DNA of 45,927 nt, taken from NCBI GenBank assembly GCA_019649035.1, contig BMAT01006665.1, positions 277,701-323,627 of the forward strand, read 5' to 3'. Under the pieces are notes generated by a model. The model had not been told where the DNA came from and did not search any database. It saw only the letters and a list, made by a program, of their open reading frames with translations. This document shows positions 1 to 11,160 of the stretch, one piece after another. The position numbers and the translations under genes were made by a program. Position 1 is the first letter of the stretch; every line of letters begins with the position of its first letter. The DNA comes from Elysia marginata. Taxonomy: Eukaryota > Mollusca > Gastropoda > Plakobranchidae.

Positions 1-1902
1 TGTACTTCTTTCTTAAACAAATCATTGTTGTGTCATGAGTAATTTTAAAAAAACGTTGAACATACAATACGCACACAGCAACAAAACTGCTCAAGCGAGA
101 CGAAATTTGAAAACTACTCACCAGCGATAATTGTGTCAGGTAGTCAGTGTGTAAATTTGAAGTCTATCGGTTGGATAGATTTTTGTCAATCAAGCTTTAA
201 AAAGTGTATACTTAAAAATGCAACAGAGTATATTTCATGAAATTATACAGCATGGCATTTGAAAGATAGCGTTAACAAAACGAAGTGATGAAAGAACAGG
301 TTGTTGAAACACATAAAGGCTTTGTTTGTGTTTTAGAAATACGTACATGAACAAACCCAGTTTAAAAGAAAAAATGTTTTCAGAAAAAAAAGCAAATTCA
401 GAATGTTCAAAGATCAAAGTAAATGTTCAAGACACATCTACCTCCTTGGAAAAATTTTATGTGTCAAAGAATTGTTTTTTTTTATTTGATTTTTTTTGTT
501 TAAAGCATCAGCTGGTATTGATGTAACTAACAGCTTATGTCCACATTAATTTTTTTTTCTTTTTCAATATTATTTAAACACAAATTTTATGTGTGTCAAG
601 GCCAAAATCATGCTTGTGCCAATTTTCGAGATCGTTAACAGTGGAATTATCGAGTGAGCCTCAGTGAGGTATTATAATGGTCAGGGCGACCTTATAAGCG
701 GGCAGTAGGCCTACGGTTTGAAAGGAAATTACGCGCATGGCATTGTCAAAATAAGTTTTCGAAGTTTTATAAGTTTGGTTCAGCACGTTTCATAAGATGA
801 TAATTATCAGCAGCATAGCGATAAGGAGAAATCGAGAGTAACCATAATAAGAGAGACAACTTGCTGACAATAAGCTCTAAACAAATAGTTTCATCTACAT
901 TGCTAATCAGAGCGAAGCCGCCAAATGTTGTAACAGAAGAGTACATTTTTCTGCAAAAGTTGTTTCGTAATGTTCCGTTTCATAGTCGCTATACCCTCAA
1001 ATTACAGCATAAAATTATTTCCTTTTTAATTCTTTTTGCAAATTGAATAGGGAAGCTGATTACGATAACCTTTTTCCCAGTTATTTTCTATATGGTACGC
1101 GAAAATTCTCTTCTGAAATAATTTTAAGCTTTCAAAAAGACCAATCTGCCAACAACAATCAAAATTTTTAACGAACAGGTTTGATTGACTTTTTAAAAAG
1201 CAAGACTTATGTAAACTATCTGTCTCGTATTTTCCCCACTCCTAATCATAGTACCTGCTAGTTGTTCGTCACTCCATGCCGTCTAGAACCAGCAGGACTC
1301 TTTTTTAGAAAAGTAAAAGGTGAAAGTGCTTCGAATCTTTGGCAACAGTTTCGTTGATTCTTATTCTCTGTAAAAAAAGAAAAGATGGAAATTAAAGCTG
1401 CTATCCTAGTTTATCGTTGCCTCGAGGGGCCAGCTTTCCAATATTTTATTGAGGTTTTGAAAACACAATTAGAAAACGCGACTTGTCAAATCTATAGATA
1501 TACTGTAAGACAAGTTTCGGTAAAAGAACGTTTAACATTTTCTTTGGTCTAACAGCGTTAAGTGCCTTACCTTATGATCTGATAGAAACAAGCTCTCTTA
1601 GTGTGTTTTCTTTTTTAGGCTTAAAACCTACTCTTTTTAACGTTCTAAACAAGTGATTTATCCATATTGGTAAAATTTTTACAAACGTGAAAAGGTTAAA
1701 ATAAAATTGCATGTGTGTTGTCTTCTTTTTTACATCTTAGTGTAAATTATTTGTCGTGTGTAAGATATTGCAGTATGAATGAAAACTTTTTGGTCCACGT
1801 AATGTATGAATGCACATAATACCGGTTTTTAAAGCAGAATATTCAACGCCTAGAGTTATTATAAGGTTAAACCTGGTGCTATATAAATGTAATTTATTAT
1901 AA
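1..1902. other. AT-rich non-coding stretch
   Basis: No protein family, RNA gene or clear repeat is recognisable on either strand. Open frames here are short (about 60 codons), AT-driven and low in complexity. The last part (about 1881-1895) contains GGTGCTATATAAATG running into TTATTA repeats. That resembles the 3' end of some non-LTR retrotransposons, so the microsatellite that follows could be an old LINE tail. The resemblance is short and I treat it as a hint only. Confidence 0.5.
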
Positions 1903-1927
1903 TTGATTATTACTGTTTTTATTATTA

Positions 1928-1961
<34 letters not shown>

Positions 1962-2072
1962 NTTATTGTTCTTGCTGTTCTATTATTGTTCTTGCTGTTC
2001 TATTATTGTTATTCTTACTATTATTATTATTATTATTATTATTATTATCATTATTATTATTATGATTATTAT
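1903..2072. repeat. TTA/TAA microsatellite with a 20-bp minisatellite inside
   Basis: Two blocks of (ATT)n, about 1917-1961 and 2018-2063, are separated by about two and a half tandem copies of a 20-bp unit containing TTGTTCTTGCTGTTC (about 1963-2010). A single unresolved base sits at 1962, exactly where the first block meets the minisatellite, so the length here may be an assembly estimate. Confidence 0.9.
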
Positions 2073-2934
2073 CAACAATAGTATTACTGATGAATTTCAA
2101 GATTTTAATAGGTCAGGTAGCTCTAAAGTTATGCAGTTTTATTTTTCATGTGTAACAAACAGTATTTAAGCTTATTTGAGGCCATGCTGGTAACTAGTTG
2201 AAGTTGATTACAGACTTAACGTATGTAAAATTAATATACCAGACATACAGTCGGTGCATCTTTATTTTTTAGCCTTGTTTGGTGTGACTAAGTCAATGTT
2301 TGAAATAGAGCATGAGCTACCGGTATATCAAGTTTTAACTAAACTAGCTCTAAATATCATTTATCTTATTCCTAAGACCGGCAGAAAACTGTCCATGACA
2401 ATCTTATATCTCCGGTCTTTTTTTTTTTTTGTTGTTTCGTTATTATTCGGGGGAAAACACATTCTCGCATTATGTTAGCGTTTGACCCAGAGTACAGTAA
2501 AGAAAAGAAACTCATGGATGGATGATCGATCTTTCGGTCATGTATCGTAATAACTTTGAAAGCGACCAATCCTAGCGCCACGGGTGTGGGATTACACTGT
2601 CTACCACGTTGAACAAAGGGTGATGATTTAATACCCATAATATTAAACACTTTAGCAACCTTTCCTCATATCCTGTCTGCGCTGCATATTATGAGTTTGT
2701 TTTGAGTTTCAATATAAAGGAGAAAAGCATACTTCAGAGCATTGGTTAAAAAAGATGCAACGTGAAAACTGATGAATATTCATTAATTAAAAAAAAACAA
2801 TTGGGGATGCCCTAATTCTATAGCTTCAGCACTGCACTGCAAATGGTATATAGTTTGGTTTATGATATTATTAAATCAGTGTTGCATTGCACCCCACCCA
2901 TATGAAAAAAGGAGAAAATGAATACTTATATATA
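2073..2934. other. Non-coding stretch left of the Tc1 element
   Basis: AT-rich sequence with a homopolymer T run near 2419-2430. No recognisable gene, RNA or mobile-element homology. Open frames on opposite strands overlap at 2372-2478 and neither resembles a known protein. Confidence 0.5.
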
Positions 2935-2936
2935 TA

Positions 2937-2961
2937 CTGAGCGCCAAAAGAAACGCAACAT
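2937..2961 (+). repeat. Left terminal inverted repeat of the Tc1 element
   Basis: Begins CTGAGCGCC directly after the TA at 2935-2936. It pairs with 4567-4590 over about 24 bases with a single mismatch. Confidence 0.93.
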
Positions 2962-3253
2962 GACATTCCTTACTCTCGCGTCCATGCACGCTTTAATGAA
3001 AGGTTGGTGAGTTGATTTTTTGTATGTTGTGAGTAGCACTACATCTGAACATGAGTTCAAGCACACTCCCGAGTCCCGTGCGTGGTTTGCCAGTCAAGGT
3101 GAGCGATTTTCGGATACCCTGTAAAAAATGTAAAATCCGTGCGTGTAGAAAAACCACGTGGTCGAGATTCTCAAAATTACACACAAGGGTACCTTACAAG
3201 GTGCCCAATAATTATTCGCCATTTTTAGAATTAAACGATTTTATTTTTACAAA

Positions 3254-4267
3254 ATGCCACGCTTATCTGAAGTGAATCGTCATCGTGATTTAGGACTGCT
3301 CCAAGCAGGTCTTCCTATCAGTGAAGTTTCTATCCGTATGAATGTAAACAGGACGACGATTTTCAGACTCAGACAACGTGTACATGAGACGAATACGGTG
3401 AGTGATCGGCCCCGTTCTGGGAGGCCTAGGTGCACTACGCAGTGACAAGACAGAAACCTTGTCAGAAATCGTATCAACAACAGATTTCTTTCAGTTTCAG
3501 CTTCATCACGTCAGACAAGAGGAAGAAATAATCAACGTATACGTGCAAACACAGTAAGAAGACGTTTATCTACCTCTGGCATACGTGCTCGTCGCCCATA
3601 AATCGGCCCCATCCTGACACAGATTCACCGACACCAACTGTGGGCTCCGGAACATGAAGCGTGAGATCGCATCCATTGGCGAAGTGTCGTATTCAGTGGC
3701 GAATTTCGATTCTGCATTGACCATGCTGATGGCCGTGTACGTATATGGAGAAGAAGCGGTGAAAGATACCAAGCAGATTGCGTTAGGGAACACGGCAGGT
3801 GGGGTGGAGCATCTTTGATGATGTGAGGTGCTATCTCTTACAATGATAGGATTGGGCCAGTTTTTTCCACAATAGAAGGGCGATAAATGCGCAAACATAC
3901 GTGCAAGATGTGCTTCAGGCTCACGTGGTGCCTTACACCGCCATGCATAGAAATATTGTTTTTCAACAAGACAACGCAAGAGCTCGCACAGCCAGATACA
4001 CTCAACAGTTTCTTGAGCAAAGCAACGTCCAAGTTCTTGCATGGCCAGCAGTTTCTTCGGATCTTAATCTAATCGAACATTTGTGGGATTACTTGCAGAG
4101 GAGACTGGACTGTCAAGACCATCGACCTCAAAACGCCGATGATCTTGAACATTCCTTAGGAAGGCACTGGAATGCTATTCCAAGACATTTTTACAGACTC
4201 TAGTATCTTCGATGGACGCCGATGTGCTGCTGTACTGGAAGCCCAAGGGGGGCACACACATTATTAG
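3254..4267 (+). pseudogene. Tc1-type transposase pseudogene (DD34E family)
   Basis: The ATG at 3254 opens a frame matching the N-terminal paired-like helix-turn-helix of Tc1 transposases, which binds the terminal repeats. The hinge motif GRPR is visible at about codons 55-58. The same frame continues with in-frame stops at 3443 (TGA), 3599 (TAA), 3662 (TGA) and 3824 (TGA), the last two where the family has tryptophan. A frameshift near 3863 leads to the next frame, which holds QQDNARA and LNLIEHLWD. The second catalytic Asp and the final Glu are both present with exactly 34 residues between them. The first catalytic Asp, expected in an FSDES-like motif, is Gly here (FSGEFRF, about 3706-3726). 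A last frameshift near 4200 restores the C-terminus ending GGHTHY at a TAG (4265). The total of about 335 codons matches the family's usual length. The element is catalytically dead. Confidence 0.93.
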
Positions 4268-4566
4268 CCGGAGCCTGTCTTGATTTTAATTTATTTTTAA
4301 AGATTTATCTACTAAACAGGTATGTATAAATGTGGTCAAAATTGCTGTATAATTTGCATTGTGGAATTTTACCAATGGTATCATGTTTTCATAAAATCTA
4401 CTTTATCGAGGGTCTTTAGTTTTAATCTAATTTCTTTGTTCTCAGAGGCCACCGATGAACGTAGCGTTCTTTTAAGTTGAAAAAGCAATAAATAACCTTT
4501 AAAATTATGTATCACATGCCTCATTTAATCCTTTGCAGGTTTCAATAATATATATTCAAGATTCGA

Positions 4567-4590
4567 TGTTGCGTTTCTTTTGGCGGTCAG
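4567..4590 (-). repeat. Right terminal inverted repeat of the Tc1 element
   Basis: Reads TGTTGCGTTTCTTTTGGCGG and continues to 4590, followed by TA (4591-4592). It is the inverted partner of 2937-2961. Confidence 0.93.
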
Positions 4591-4592
4591 TA

Positions 4593-6171
4593 TATTTTAC
4601 AGGTGGGCAGAAAAACTGGATTCTGCACAATGAGCTAAAATGGCTCCCTTTCGGCGAAAAAAAAAAGAACTGCAGCGCCTTCAACACATCAAAGTAAAAC
4701 TTCTAAAACTAAAGCTTACATACCCTAGACCTAAAAAGTGTGTAGGGGCCTACATCCAGAGATTCTAACTTTGACCTAAGTAATGTCTAGATCTGGATTT
4801 ACATCTAAATAAAGGGGCCTAGACTACAGTTAAGCGTAAATCGAGATGAGTCTGAAGGAGAAAGCGAAAAAAAATCACAAAGAGAAGGTAACGAGAAGGC
4901 ATAGAGATCAAATACGGAGGAATGGGAGAGCTATAATTTTAATGCTTGCTCAATGCAATTACATGTAACAAAAAAAAGACAACAATGAAACAAAATATAC
5001 ATTGGTTACATTGCGGCTGTGGAGTTCAGGAGCATGAAGCATGGCGTCTTATATCTACTAATTTTACCGCGTCGGATCACGCCAATTTTATTTAAATTTA
5101 TAATGTTTACAGCCACAAAAGACAATCATAGGTTATGATTTTTGCAGATTCTTTTGTAAACACGTTTGAAAAATGTGAAAAGGTGCGCATGATTATTACT
5201 ACACTTACTCTACACAAAAATTTTAATGTACGCAGATTATTGCAAAGGATAATTATTTCATTCGTTACGATACTTAAAAAACTTAACTAGGCAAAAAAAT
5301 TTATTAGTTCAGTAGTTCAGTACATTAAGGCCATACGTTATAAACCATCGCAAGTCCTACTGCTAGTTTGAAAGAAAGAAATATAACCGCTAAAAGCCAT
5401 GATTTTTGTTGAAAATGATCGACGCACAGAAATTTTATAAGTTGCATTGAGTTACAGGCTGTCTAACAAGTAATGAGTTACCCATCGGATGATATATGAC
5501 CTGGTAACGTCACACGAGAATATTTTTACGTTCAAAGTTTTCTGTATTGACGTGTCCAATTTGGCGGTTCTGAGGCTGTTACTGGACGTAATGAAAAAGT
5601 GTTTGATTGTGACGTATAAACGTTAATTAAGTTGTCAAACGGTTTTGTTGCAATTTTTTTTTCACACATTTACACCCATGTATATGTAGGTTTATCGATA
5701 AATCGTGACTGACACAAAAACTATATACATACATGATTTAGAGACATTTTTGTATGCAAGTGCAATTTTAAAATTTGATTTTAAAACTATCAGTCACATT
5801 AATTTTAAACAGTAAGATGGTTGACAGCTGGGGCTAATTACTTACGAGTTGAGATTTACGTCAGTTCTAGAGTAATACAAGGGGGGAATGCACATCTCAT
5901 GGAGAAGAGAACGAATGCGCCAATAACCACTTTTTTATATTTTTATATTTCTATTTGGGGAATTTGGAGGGTTTGTAACACCCCACAGCCAAAACTACTG
6001 AAGCTATAGACCTACAACTTGGCCTGAAGCTGGTAATTGATGCTAGAAAGACGAAGTTTATCACAAGAAGCTGTAAAATTAAAGCGTATATTTTGTATAA
6101 AATGAAACATTAAATTATCCTTTATTACTTTTTTTCACACCCTTTGTTTCGTTTTTTTTTTCACAACGTTG
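4593..6171. other. Non-coding stretch between the Tc1 element and the first MITE
   Basis: AT-rich with A and T homopolymers and no recognisable gene. A TCTAGATCT-type motif occurs near 4785-4797. The short open frame near 5821-6009 has no family resemblance. Confidence 0.5.
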
Positions 6172-6600
6172 TATAGCGCGAACGCTCGCAAACAGTTTTC
6201 GTTTGCCCTATGCAGCGGTTAATTTTCCACCGTTCACCGAGAGCGCTTGCGAGCGTTCGGGAACAGCCTTCCGAGGTAGTGCGCGGTGAACTTACAACTT
6301 TGATTGGTTAAAATTTCATGGCGCCATTTCCTGTTGAAATTTCGAAATTGAAAGTAGACATGTGCGCTAGAGGGATATTTCGCTAATCTTTACTATTACT
6401 TAAATTGTGTTTCAAACGCAACTTAACAAACAGTTTTTTCAGATATAGATAGTCTTTATTGATTTGACCCAATTCTTTTGTCAGGAAAGTTTGGTGATCA
6501 TCATTTAAAAAAACGTTCGCCAAGAACAGCAGAGTTGACTTGGAACAAGAACGTTTGCGGCAAACTGTTTGCATGTTTCTAGGCGAACGCTCGCGCTATG
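6172..6600. mobile_element. MITE-like inverted-repeat element, CG-rich ends
   Basis: The left end (from 6172) reads TATAGCGCGAACGCTCGC. The right end (to 6600), reverse complemented, reads CATAGCGCGAGCGTTCGCC. About 16 of 18 positions agree. The left end also carries its own internal hairpin: CGAACGCTCGCAAA (6178-6193) pairs with CGCTTGCGAGCGTTCG (about 6244-6260). The interior is AT-rich and contains no recognisable transposase, so it would be non-autonomous. I cannot define a target duplication with confidence. A TA duplication is possible. The superfamily is unassigned. Length (about 430 bp) and the AGCGCGAACG terminal core resemble the element at 24051-24468. Confidence 0.7.
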
Positions 6601-7022
6601 TATCGCGCCTCAGATGAGCAAATGAATCTGGCTCCTCAAAATCACAACTCCTGTATTTCAATTTTCTAATCAAAAGAGACAAAGACAAAGTTACTGAGTC
6701 AACATGGCATTGTTCCTCTTCAATTCTTGATGCTCTTAAAGTGTTTGTTTACTTTGATTATGATCTAGATCTATATTAATCTCCTAATTCTAGTAAATCT
6801 CACACCTCTAAAAACATCAAAACATAAAAATCGCCCTTTGACTTCGAACTTAAATATCTAGAACTAGAAGATCTAGAGCTATGAATACATCAAGACTTAT
6901 GAAAATGAAACTAAATGTAGATAAGATCAAGTGTCTATCTAAAAACGAAGAATGACACAATACAGCACCTTTTTATTTAAATCTATATCTAAGCATTGAG
7001 ATATCTAGATTAGGTTGATCTA
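6601..7022. other. Non-coding stretch rich in TCTAGA/AGATCT
   Basis: No gene is seen. Palindromic AGATCTAGA-like strings recur (about 6762-6775, 6855-6880, 6998-7010), continuing into the start of the Helitron relic. Confidence 0.5.
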
Positions 7023-7950
7023 AAAATCTTGATCTGGATCTTAAAAATTGAAATAATTCAAATCCTAGATCTACCATTTAACATTTTTTTTATTCTTTAT
7101 AGATCTAGATCTAGATTGATCTGTAGATCTAGATTACCCAGGCAATACTTCACTTTAGGTGTCGGTACACTAAGGAGCCAACAATTTCATAAACGGAGAA
7201 GCGAAAAAAAATGATGAAAATGAAGAAGGTGCACAAAATCGCCAACCGCTACCACCACCGCTGCAAGCTTACGACTTACCATTACCTCCGCTAGATAATG
7301 GCAAAGGCCAACCACAACCAACACAGTCAGATGTCGGCCAACCGTCTCCGCACTCAAAAAACGGCCAAACACAACCAGACAACCACCAACAAACACCGCA
7401 GCTAAATAACGGCCATCCACCACTCCAGCCGGCCAATGACCCACCACAACCACAGCTGGAGCTAAGGCGTCTTCCAAAACCACTCACGTTTCTGCCAGAC
7501 ATTTCGTAATGAATACCACCTAAGTAGGATGACGGTGGAGTACCAATATTGCCAGAAACTTTTCCTTAATGGACAGTAACAGCAGTCAGTGCATTTGGAA
7601 AACATCCGAAAATATAACAGCGCATTTCAATAAACATCATTAAGCTGTACAGAAGTGCGTTCAAATGGATGCAACCCAAACTTCAGAATACAAGGACAAG
7701 TGTTTCAATCAATTGGTCCTATTGAGCCCTCAATAGAGAATACAGAATTTTTTCTGCAGTTCTATAATTTAGACACAGATGACCAAACGAGAGGCCGATC
7801 AAGCATCTTCGAGGGGTTCGGTCCAGTGTTAATACTCTGTTTGCAGTTTACAAACAGATTTATACATTCAACAACTGAAGTCTGCGTATGACTATGTCGT
7901 CTAATTCTAGGCCTGTCTCTTATTCTTTCTCTATTCCTATAATTTCAAAA
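7023..7950 (+). mobile_element. Helitron relic, copy 1 (internally deleted)
   Basis: This segment is homologous to 20685-22370 at both ends. At the left, both share AAATCCTAGATCTACCATTT and the following AGATTGATCTGTAGAT. At the right, both share a block around ATTCTAGG followed by CTGTCTCTNATTCTTT (7901-7945 and 22319-22360). The interior keeps the Pro/Asn/Gln-rich N-terminal segment, a degenerate zinc-finger region and part of the Helitron-like N domain, then jumps to the shared 3' region. All Rep catalytic and helicase sequence is missing. Exact ends are uncertain: neither a clear 5' TC nor a 3' hairpin plus CTRR could be fixed by eye. Confidence 0.75.
7196..7780 (+). pseudogene. Helitron replicase/helicase N-terminal pseudogene
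   Basis: The coding remnant starts in a basic segment (KRRSEK, about 7195). After a frameshift near 7208 it continues through a Pro/Gln/Asn-rich run with repeated NGQ/NGH units to a stop at about 7507. Aligned to copy 2, the reading then moves to FRNEYH and a degraded TVEYQYCQK (zinc-finger region). A further segment from 7598 reads NIRKYNSAF and, past one TAA, NFRIQGQVFQSIGPIEPS. That matches the pattern of the Helitron-like N domain (the region just before the HUH Rep motifs; family pattern YNSA ... FRIHGQ ... GPL). No HUH motif, catalytic Tyr or Walker motif follows. The product would have been a rolling-circle transposition protein; this copy is non-functional. Confidence 0.72.
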
Positions 7951-8147
7951 GGTAGGACATGTTGCGTTTAAAAATGTAGTCTAAATATAAATAAACAAAA
8001 ATGCATATCAGCCATAAACTTATCGAGCAAACTGTTTTGTTAGACAACCTAGTTTGAAACATATGGAGATGAAATTTGTATTATATCTAGGCCTGTAGGC
8101 CTTACATTGTTGCTTTTATAATTTTTAATTAAATTATATTTAGATAT

Positions 8148-8492
8148 CTGCATTGGCTGCCGGGAAAGCAGAGAATTGACAACAAAATTGCAGTCATGTG
8201 TTTCAAACGTATTCACGAGCAAGCCCCATCATACCTGTCAGATCCCCTAGAGATCCAACAACAACGAAAGTGTCTTAGATCCTCAAAAGACACCAACATG
8301 CCTAAAGTTCCCAGAGTAAACATGAAAAGATACGGTGAAGGGTCATTTTCGTACATTGGCCCCATTACCTGGAACAAAACTTCCATGTCAGTGAGGCAGT
8401 CCCCAACACTGGAGATCTTAAAAAAAGAGACTGAACACTTTCCTGTTTCAGAACGTTTAAATCTGTGTCGATTAAGTACCCCTGCTGATTGA
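8148..8492 (+). pseudogene. C-terminal fragment of a non-LTR reverse transcriptase
   Basis: The open frame from CTG 8148 to the TGA at 8490-8492 encodes about 114 residues. It reads LHWLPGKQRID, then CFKRIHEQAPSYLSD, then YGEGSFSYIGPITWN and SPTLEILKKE. These are the signature of the region after the RT and thumb domains in many animal LINEs (LHWLPV..RI ... F...G.APxYLSD ... YG.R.FS..GP..WN.LP ... S...FK..L). There is no RT catalytic domain in this fragment. The frame is open, so the copy may be younger than the others here, but it cannot act alone. The clade (CR1, L2 or Jockey-like) is not resolved. Confidence 0.78.
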
Positions 8493-8757
8493 CCGTTCTC
8501 TTTTCACTATTGACATCATATTTAGGGATGCGCGCGTGAGATATGGTGTGTGTACGTGTGTGTGCCCTGTGTGTAATTTACGCATGCAAGCATGTGAATG
8601 TGAACATTAATTTTCCTTCTGCGGTGCTTTTTATATCATTTCTAAAGATGTTATGCGCATAGAGCATTCTTTTTCAATGGGTTCGGCTACAGACTTGTAT
8701 GCTAGAGCGCAATGCCCACTATAAATTCTATTTATTATTATTATAGTTCAATACATT
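8148..8757 (+). mobile_element. Non-LTR retrotransposon 3' end (5'-truncated)
   Basis: The C-terminal coding tail of a LINE reverse transcriptase (8148-8492) is followed by about 250 bp of 3' UTR. It ends in CACTATAAATTC and a short TTATTATTATTA tail (about 8728-8757), a typical 3' end for several CR1/L2-like non-LTR groups. The UTR contains a TG-rich tract (8542-8574). The 5' part is missing, as expected from incomplete reverse transcription. Confidence 0.72.
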
Positions 8758-10559
8758 TTTGTGGCTAATTTATGTGAAGATACATAATATGGAAAGTCTT
8801 TTTAAGACAACTAACCAGTGATTGTTTAACATTCAAAGTGATTCTCCATTACAACAGAAAACAAAAAACCCACCGTTTTCTAAGATGTGAGAACAGAGTT
8901 AAAAGAGATTGCATTCCGACTCGACCTAAAGGAACTGAGGTCAACTAAGCAAATGCAATTAGAGCTCTTGCCTACACAGCTGGTGAAAGTTGTTTTTTTA
9001 TTTGTGATTCCAGACGCAACTAGTCGAAACTAAATTAGGCAGCTTAAAGGAAATGAGATTTTTTTTAAAAAAGTAACAGGTTTTTTTTTTGAGACAATCA
9101 CGGAGTGATATAATCATTAATGCTATCACATGCCGATTCATGTGCTGACGTCTGTTTAAAAATGTTTTAAATTCAAGACTGCAATGTAGAACATAAATGG
9201 AGTTATCCGATGCCTCCAGAGTATAAATTTGAAGCCAAATTTTACATACGTCTAACTACCACCTTTTCATACACATGAACAAATTAGTTTCGTCCGCTTT
9301 TTTTTTTGTTGCATTCTGTAGAATTTAGGTTAGATCTAGGTCTTAAATTTAGATTTTAAGACTGAAACTTGACTTATATCTAGAAATCAATTTAGATAAT
9401 AGAACTTGGTATATAAGACATCTGGATCTAGAGTTTGTATCAGATCGAGATTTAGCTTAGGTTTTCGCTCTGTTTTTCCTTCATTTTAGGCTCTGTGTGT
9501 TCATGTAGTCCCTACGCTCTACGTGTCAAGTTTTCCTAAATCTGAGGGTCCCTTTTTTCTTAGTTACGCGACAGATTACTTTTAAAAACTAGTTTATGTT
9601 TTTGAAACGGCACATTTTTAGTTCAAGGTGTTAAGTTCGTTATAAGAGAAAGAAACCTTTACATCAGATATTTATATCTAGGCTTAGAATCAATATTAAA
9701 AACTGTAGTATTGTCCACCACTCAAGTTTCATCTTTAATCTAATTCATATTAAAGCTTTCTTCAGTATTTCAAAGCAAATTTTTACTTAGTTTCTCATTT
9801 AAAATCTTTAGCCCAATTATGAACTTAGAGTTGCTAATGCTTCTGTGTTGTTTTCTTCTTTTAAACTAATTGAACATCACATTTTCAATCTGTAGCTAAA
9901 GGATACGTCTCTCAGGCCGAGATGAAAGTCAATCGATTTTCTTTCTTTGTTGGACGCAGTCTGAAGAGTTCCATTTAATATAATTATTTTAACTTTAATC
10001 AGTATCTACTCAGGGATTTTTTGAGAAGTAATGAAACTAAGAGGTGACCATTAGTTTTCTGTGTGGCACAAAGGACAAGCTGTTTTAGAAATCCACGCTC
10101 GGGCGTAGCTTTGTAATTCAACTTACAGGTTTTTTACTGATAGGTGACACTAATTGTGGGCCCTTTTGGCACTGATTCGATTTCAACACCCTACTGTAAC
10201 AACGAGAGTTGAAAATGATGTAGAGTTTGGTTACAATTGGCCAAATATGCGGTACAATGCAGTAGACCCATATTGAAACGGAAAAGTCAGCCTTTCTAGA
10301 AATGTAAATAAAAGTGGCGAAAATGTAAAAGTGCGCGAGTTAAAAGATGACAAAGTCCAGGTTAGAGAAAGGTTAAGGGTGACATTTTGTTTACGATTGT
10401 TCAATTCAGGGTTAAAACTTGTTCATGTTCAGTGTAAACATAAGTATCTTTTGCTTGAAGATATTAATTATGTTGGTTTTCGTTTAGTGTCACTATACTG
10501 ACTTTTAGGCTAGTGACTAAAGATTAAGTGACCTTTGGAACCATGCTCGCTTAAGGTAT
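8758..10559. other. Non-coding stretch with a second AGATCTAGA cluster
   Basis: AT-rich, no recognisable gene. TAGATCT/TCTAGA-like strings recur at about 9330-9450. Homopolymer T runs occur at 8994-9000, 9061-9066 and 9300-9308. Confidence 0.5.
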
Positions 10560-11160
10560 ATTAGTTGGACATTTTGGATGTTCGAGAGCAGATATAGACT
10601 CAACAAGACGCACACAACAGAGAGACGGAAGATTCTACCCTGCTTGACAAAGGCGCAGGATGTTTTCTGCCAGACATGGCAGTCGGGTTACCTCCCGTGA
10701 CCACGGCAGAGTCGTCGCAACGCCAGAGCTGTATTCTACACTTGGAGCCTACATCTTGCTGCATTGTGGGTGTGTGACTGTCTGTCAGTCCATCGTGTTC
10801 CTGGAGCTTCCTGGAATGGAGAATTTCTGCCCTGGATCGCTAGGCCCTGTTGCTGCATAGTGTGTTAGTCTACCGAAATGGAGGACAACGTCTAAGTCTA
10901 ACGCAATAGCCTGCTCGGCAGGAAGTCAACCCCTGGCCGTGTGAATTGGCCGTCTGGACGGTAACCCTGGTTGTGGGTTATGTCTGAAACTTGAGCTTTT
11001 CTTGCTTACCCTGGCAGCACTGTGAGTGTGCTGACGTCAGCTGGTACGTATCCGCCTGACAACTTGACAACTTACATCGTATCGCGGAAATTGTCTCATC
11101 GTTGGATTTCGCCGGACTGGACGTTTGGACTAAAAATGGAACGTAGCGTTACCACCTGTA
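10560..11160. other. GC-richer unassigned segment
   Basis: Base composition shifts visibly upward from the AT-rich flanks, with more CpG. A 66-codon frame (10660-10860) has no family resemblance and no codon pattern I trust. The segment could be the leader or LTR of an old retroelement, or a transcribed non-coding exon. Nothing in the sequence decides between them. Confidence 0.35.

Larger units (their letters stand above)
2937..4590 (+). mobile_element. Tc1/mariner DNA transposon, complete but inactive
   Basis: A 1654-bp element is bounded by inverted ends. The left end (2937-2961) reads CTGAGCGCCAAAAGAAACGC and continues. The right end (4567-4590), reverse complemented, is the same except for one base (GAG versus GAC). 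Both ends are flanked by TA (2935-2936 and 4591-4592), the target duplication of the Tc1/mariner superfamily. The interior encodes one transposase pseudogene on the plus strand. The inverted repeats are short (about 25 bp), unlike the 200-bp or longer repeats of some Tc1 subfamilies. Well-kept ends with a badly broken transposase suggest an old insertion that could at most be moved by an enzyme supplied elsewhere. Confidence 0.93.

Noticed and set aside
3566-4042. 158-codon minus-strand open frame
   Set aside because: It is the antisense shadow of the Tc1 transposase, whose plus-strand motifs are unmistakable.
7187-7483. Minus-strand frame rich in Val and Gly, and its partner at 20823-21110
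   Set aside because: Both are reverse complements of the Pro/Gln/Asn-rich Helitron linker. The plus strand carries the family motifs.
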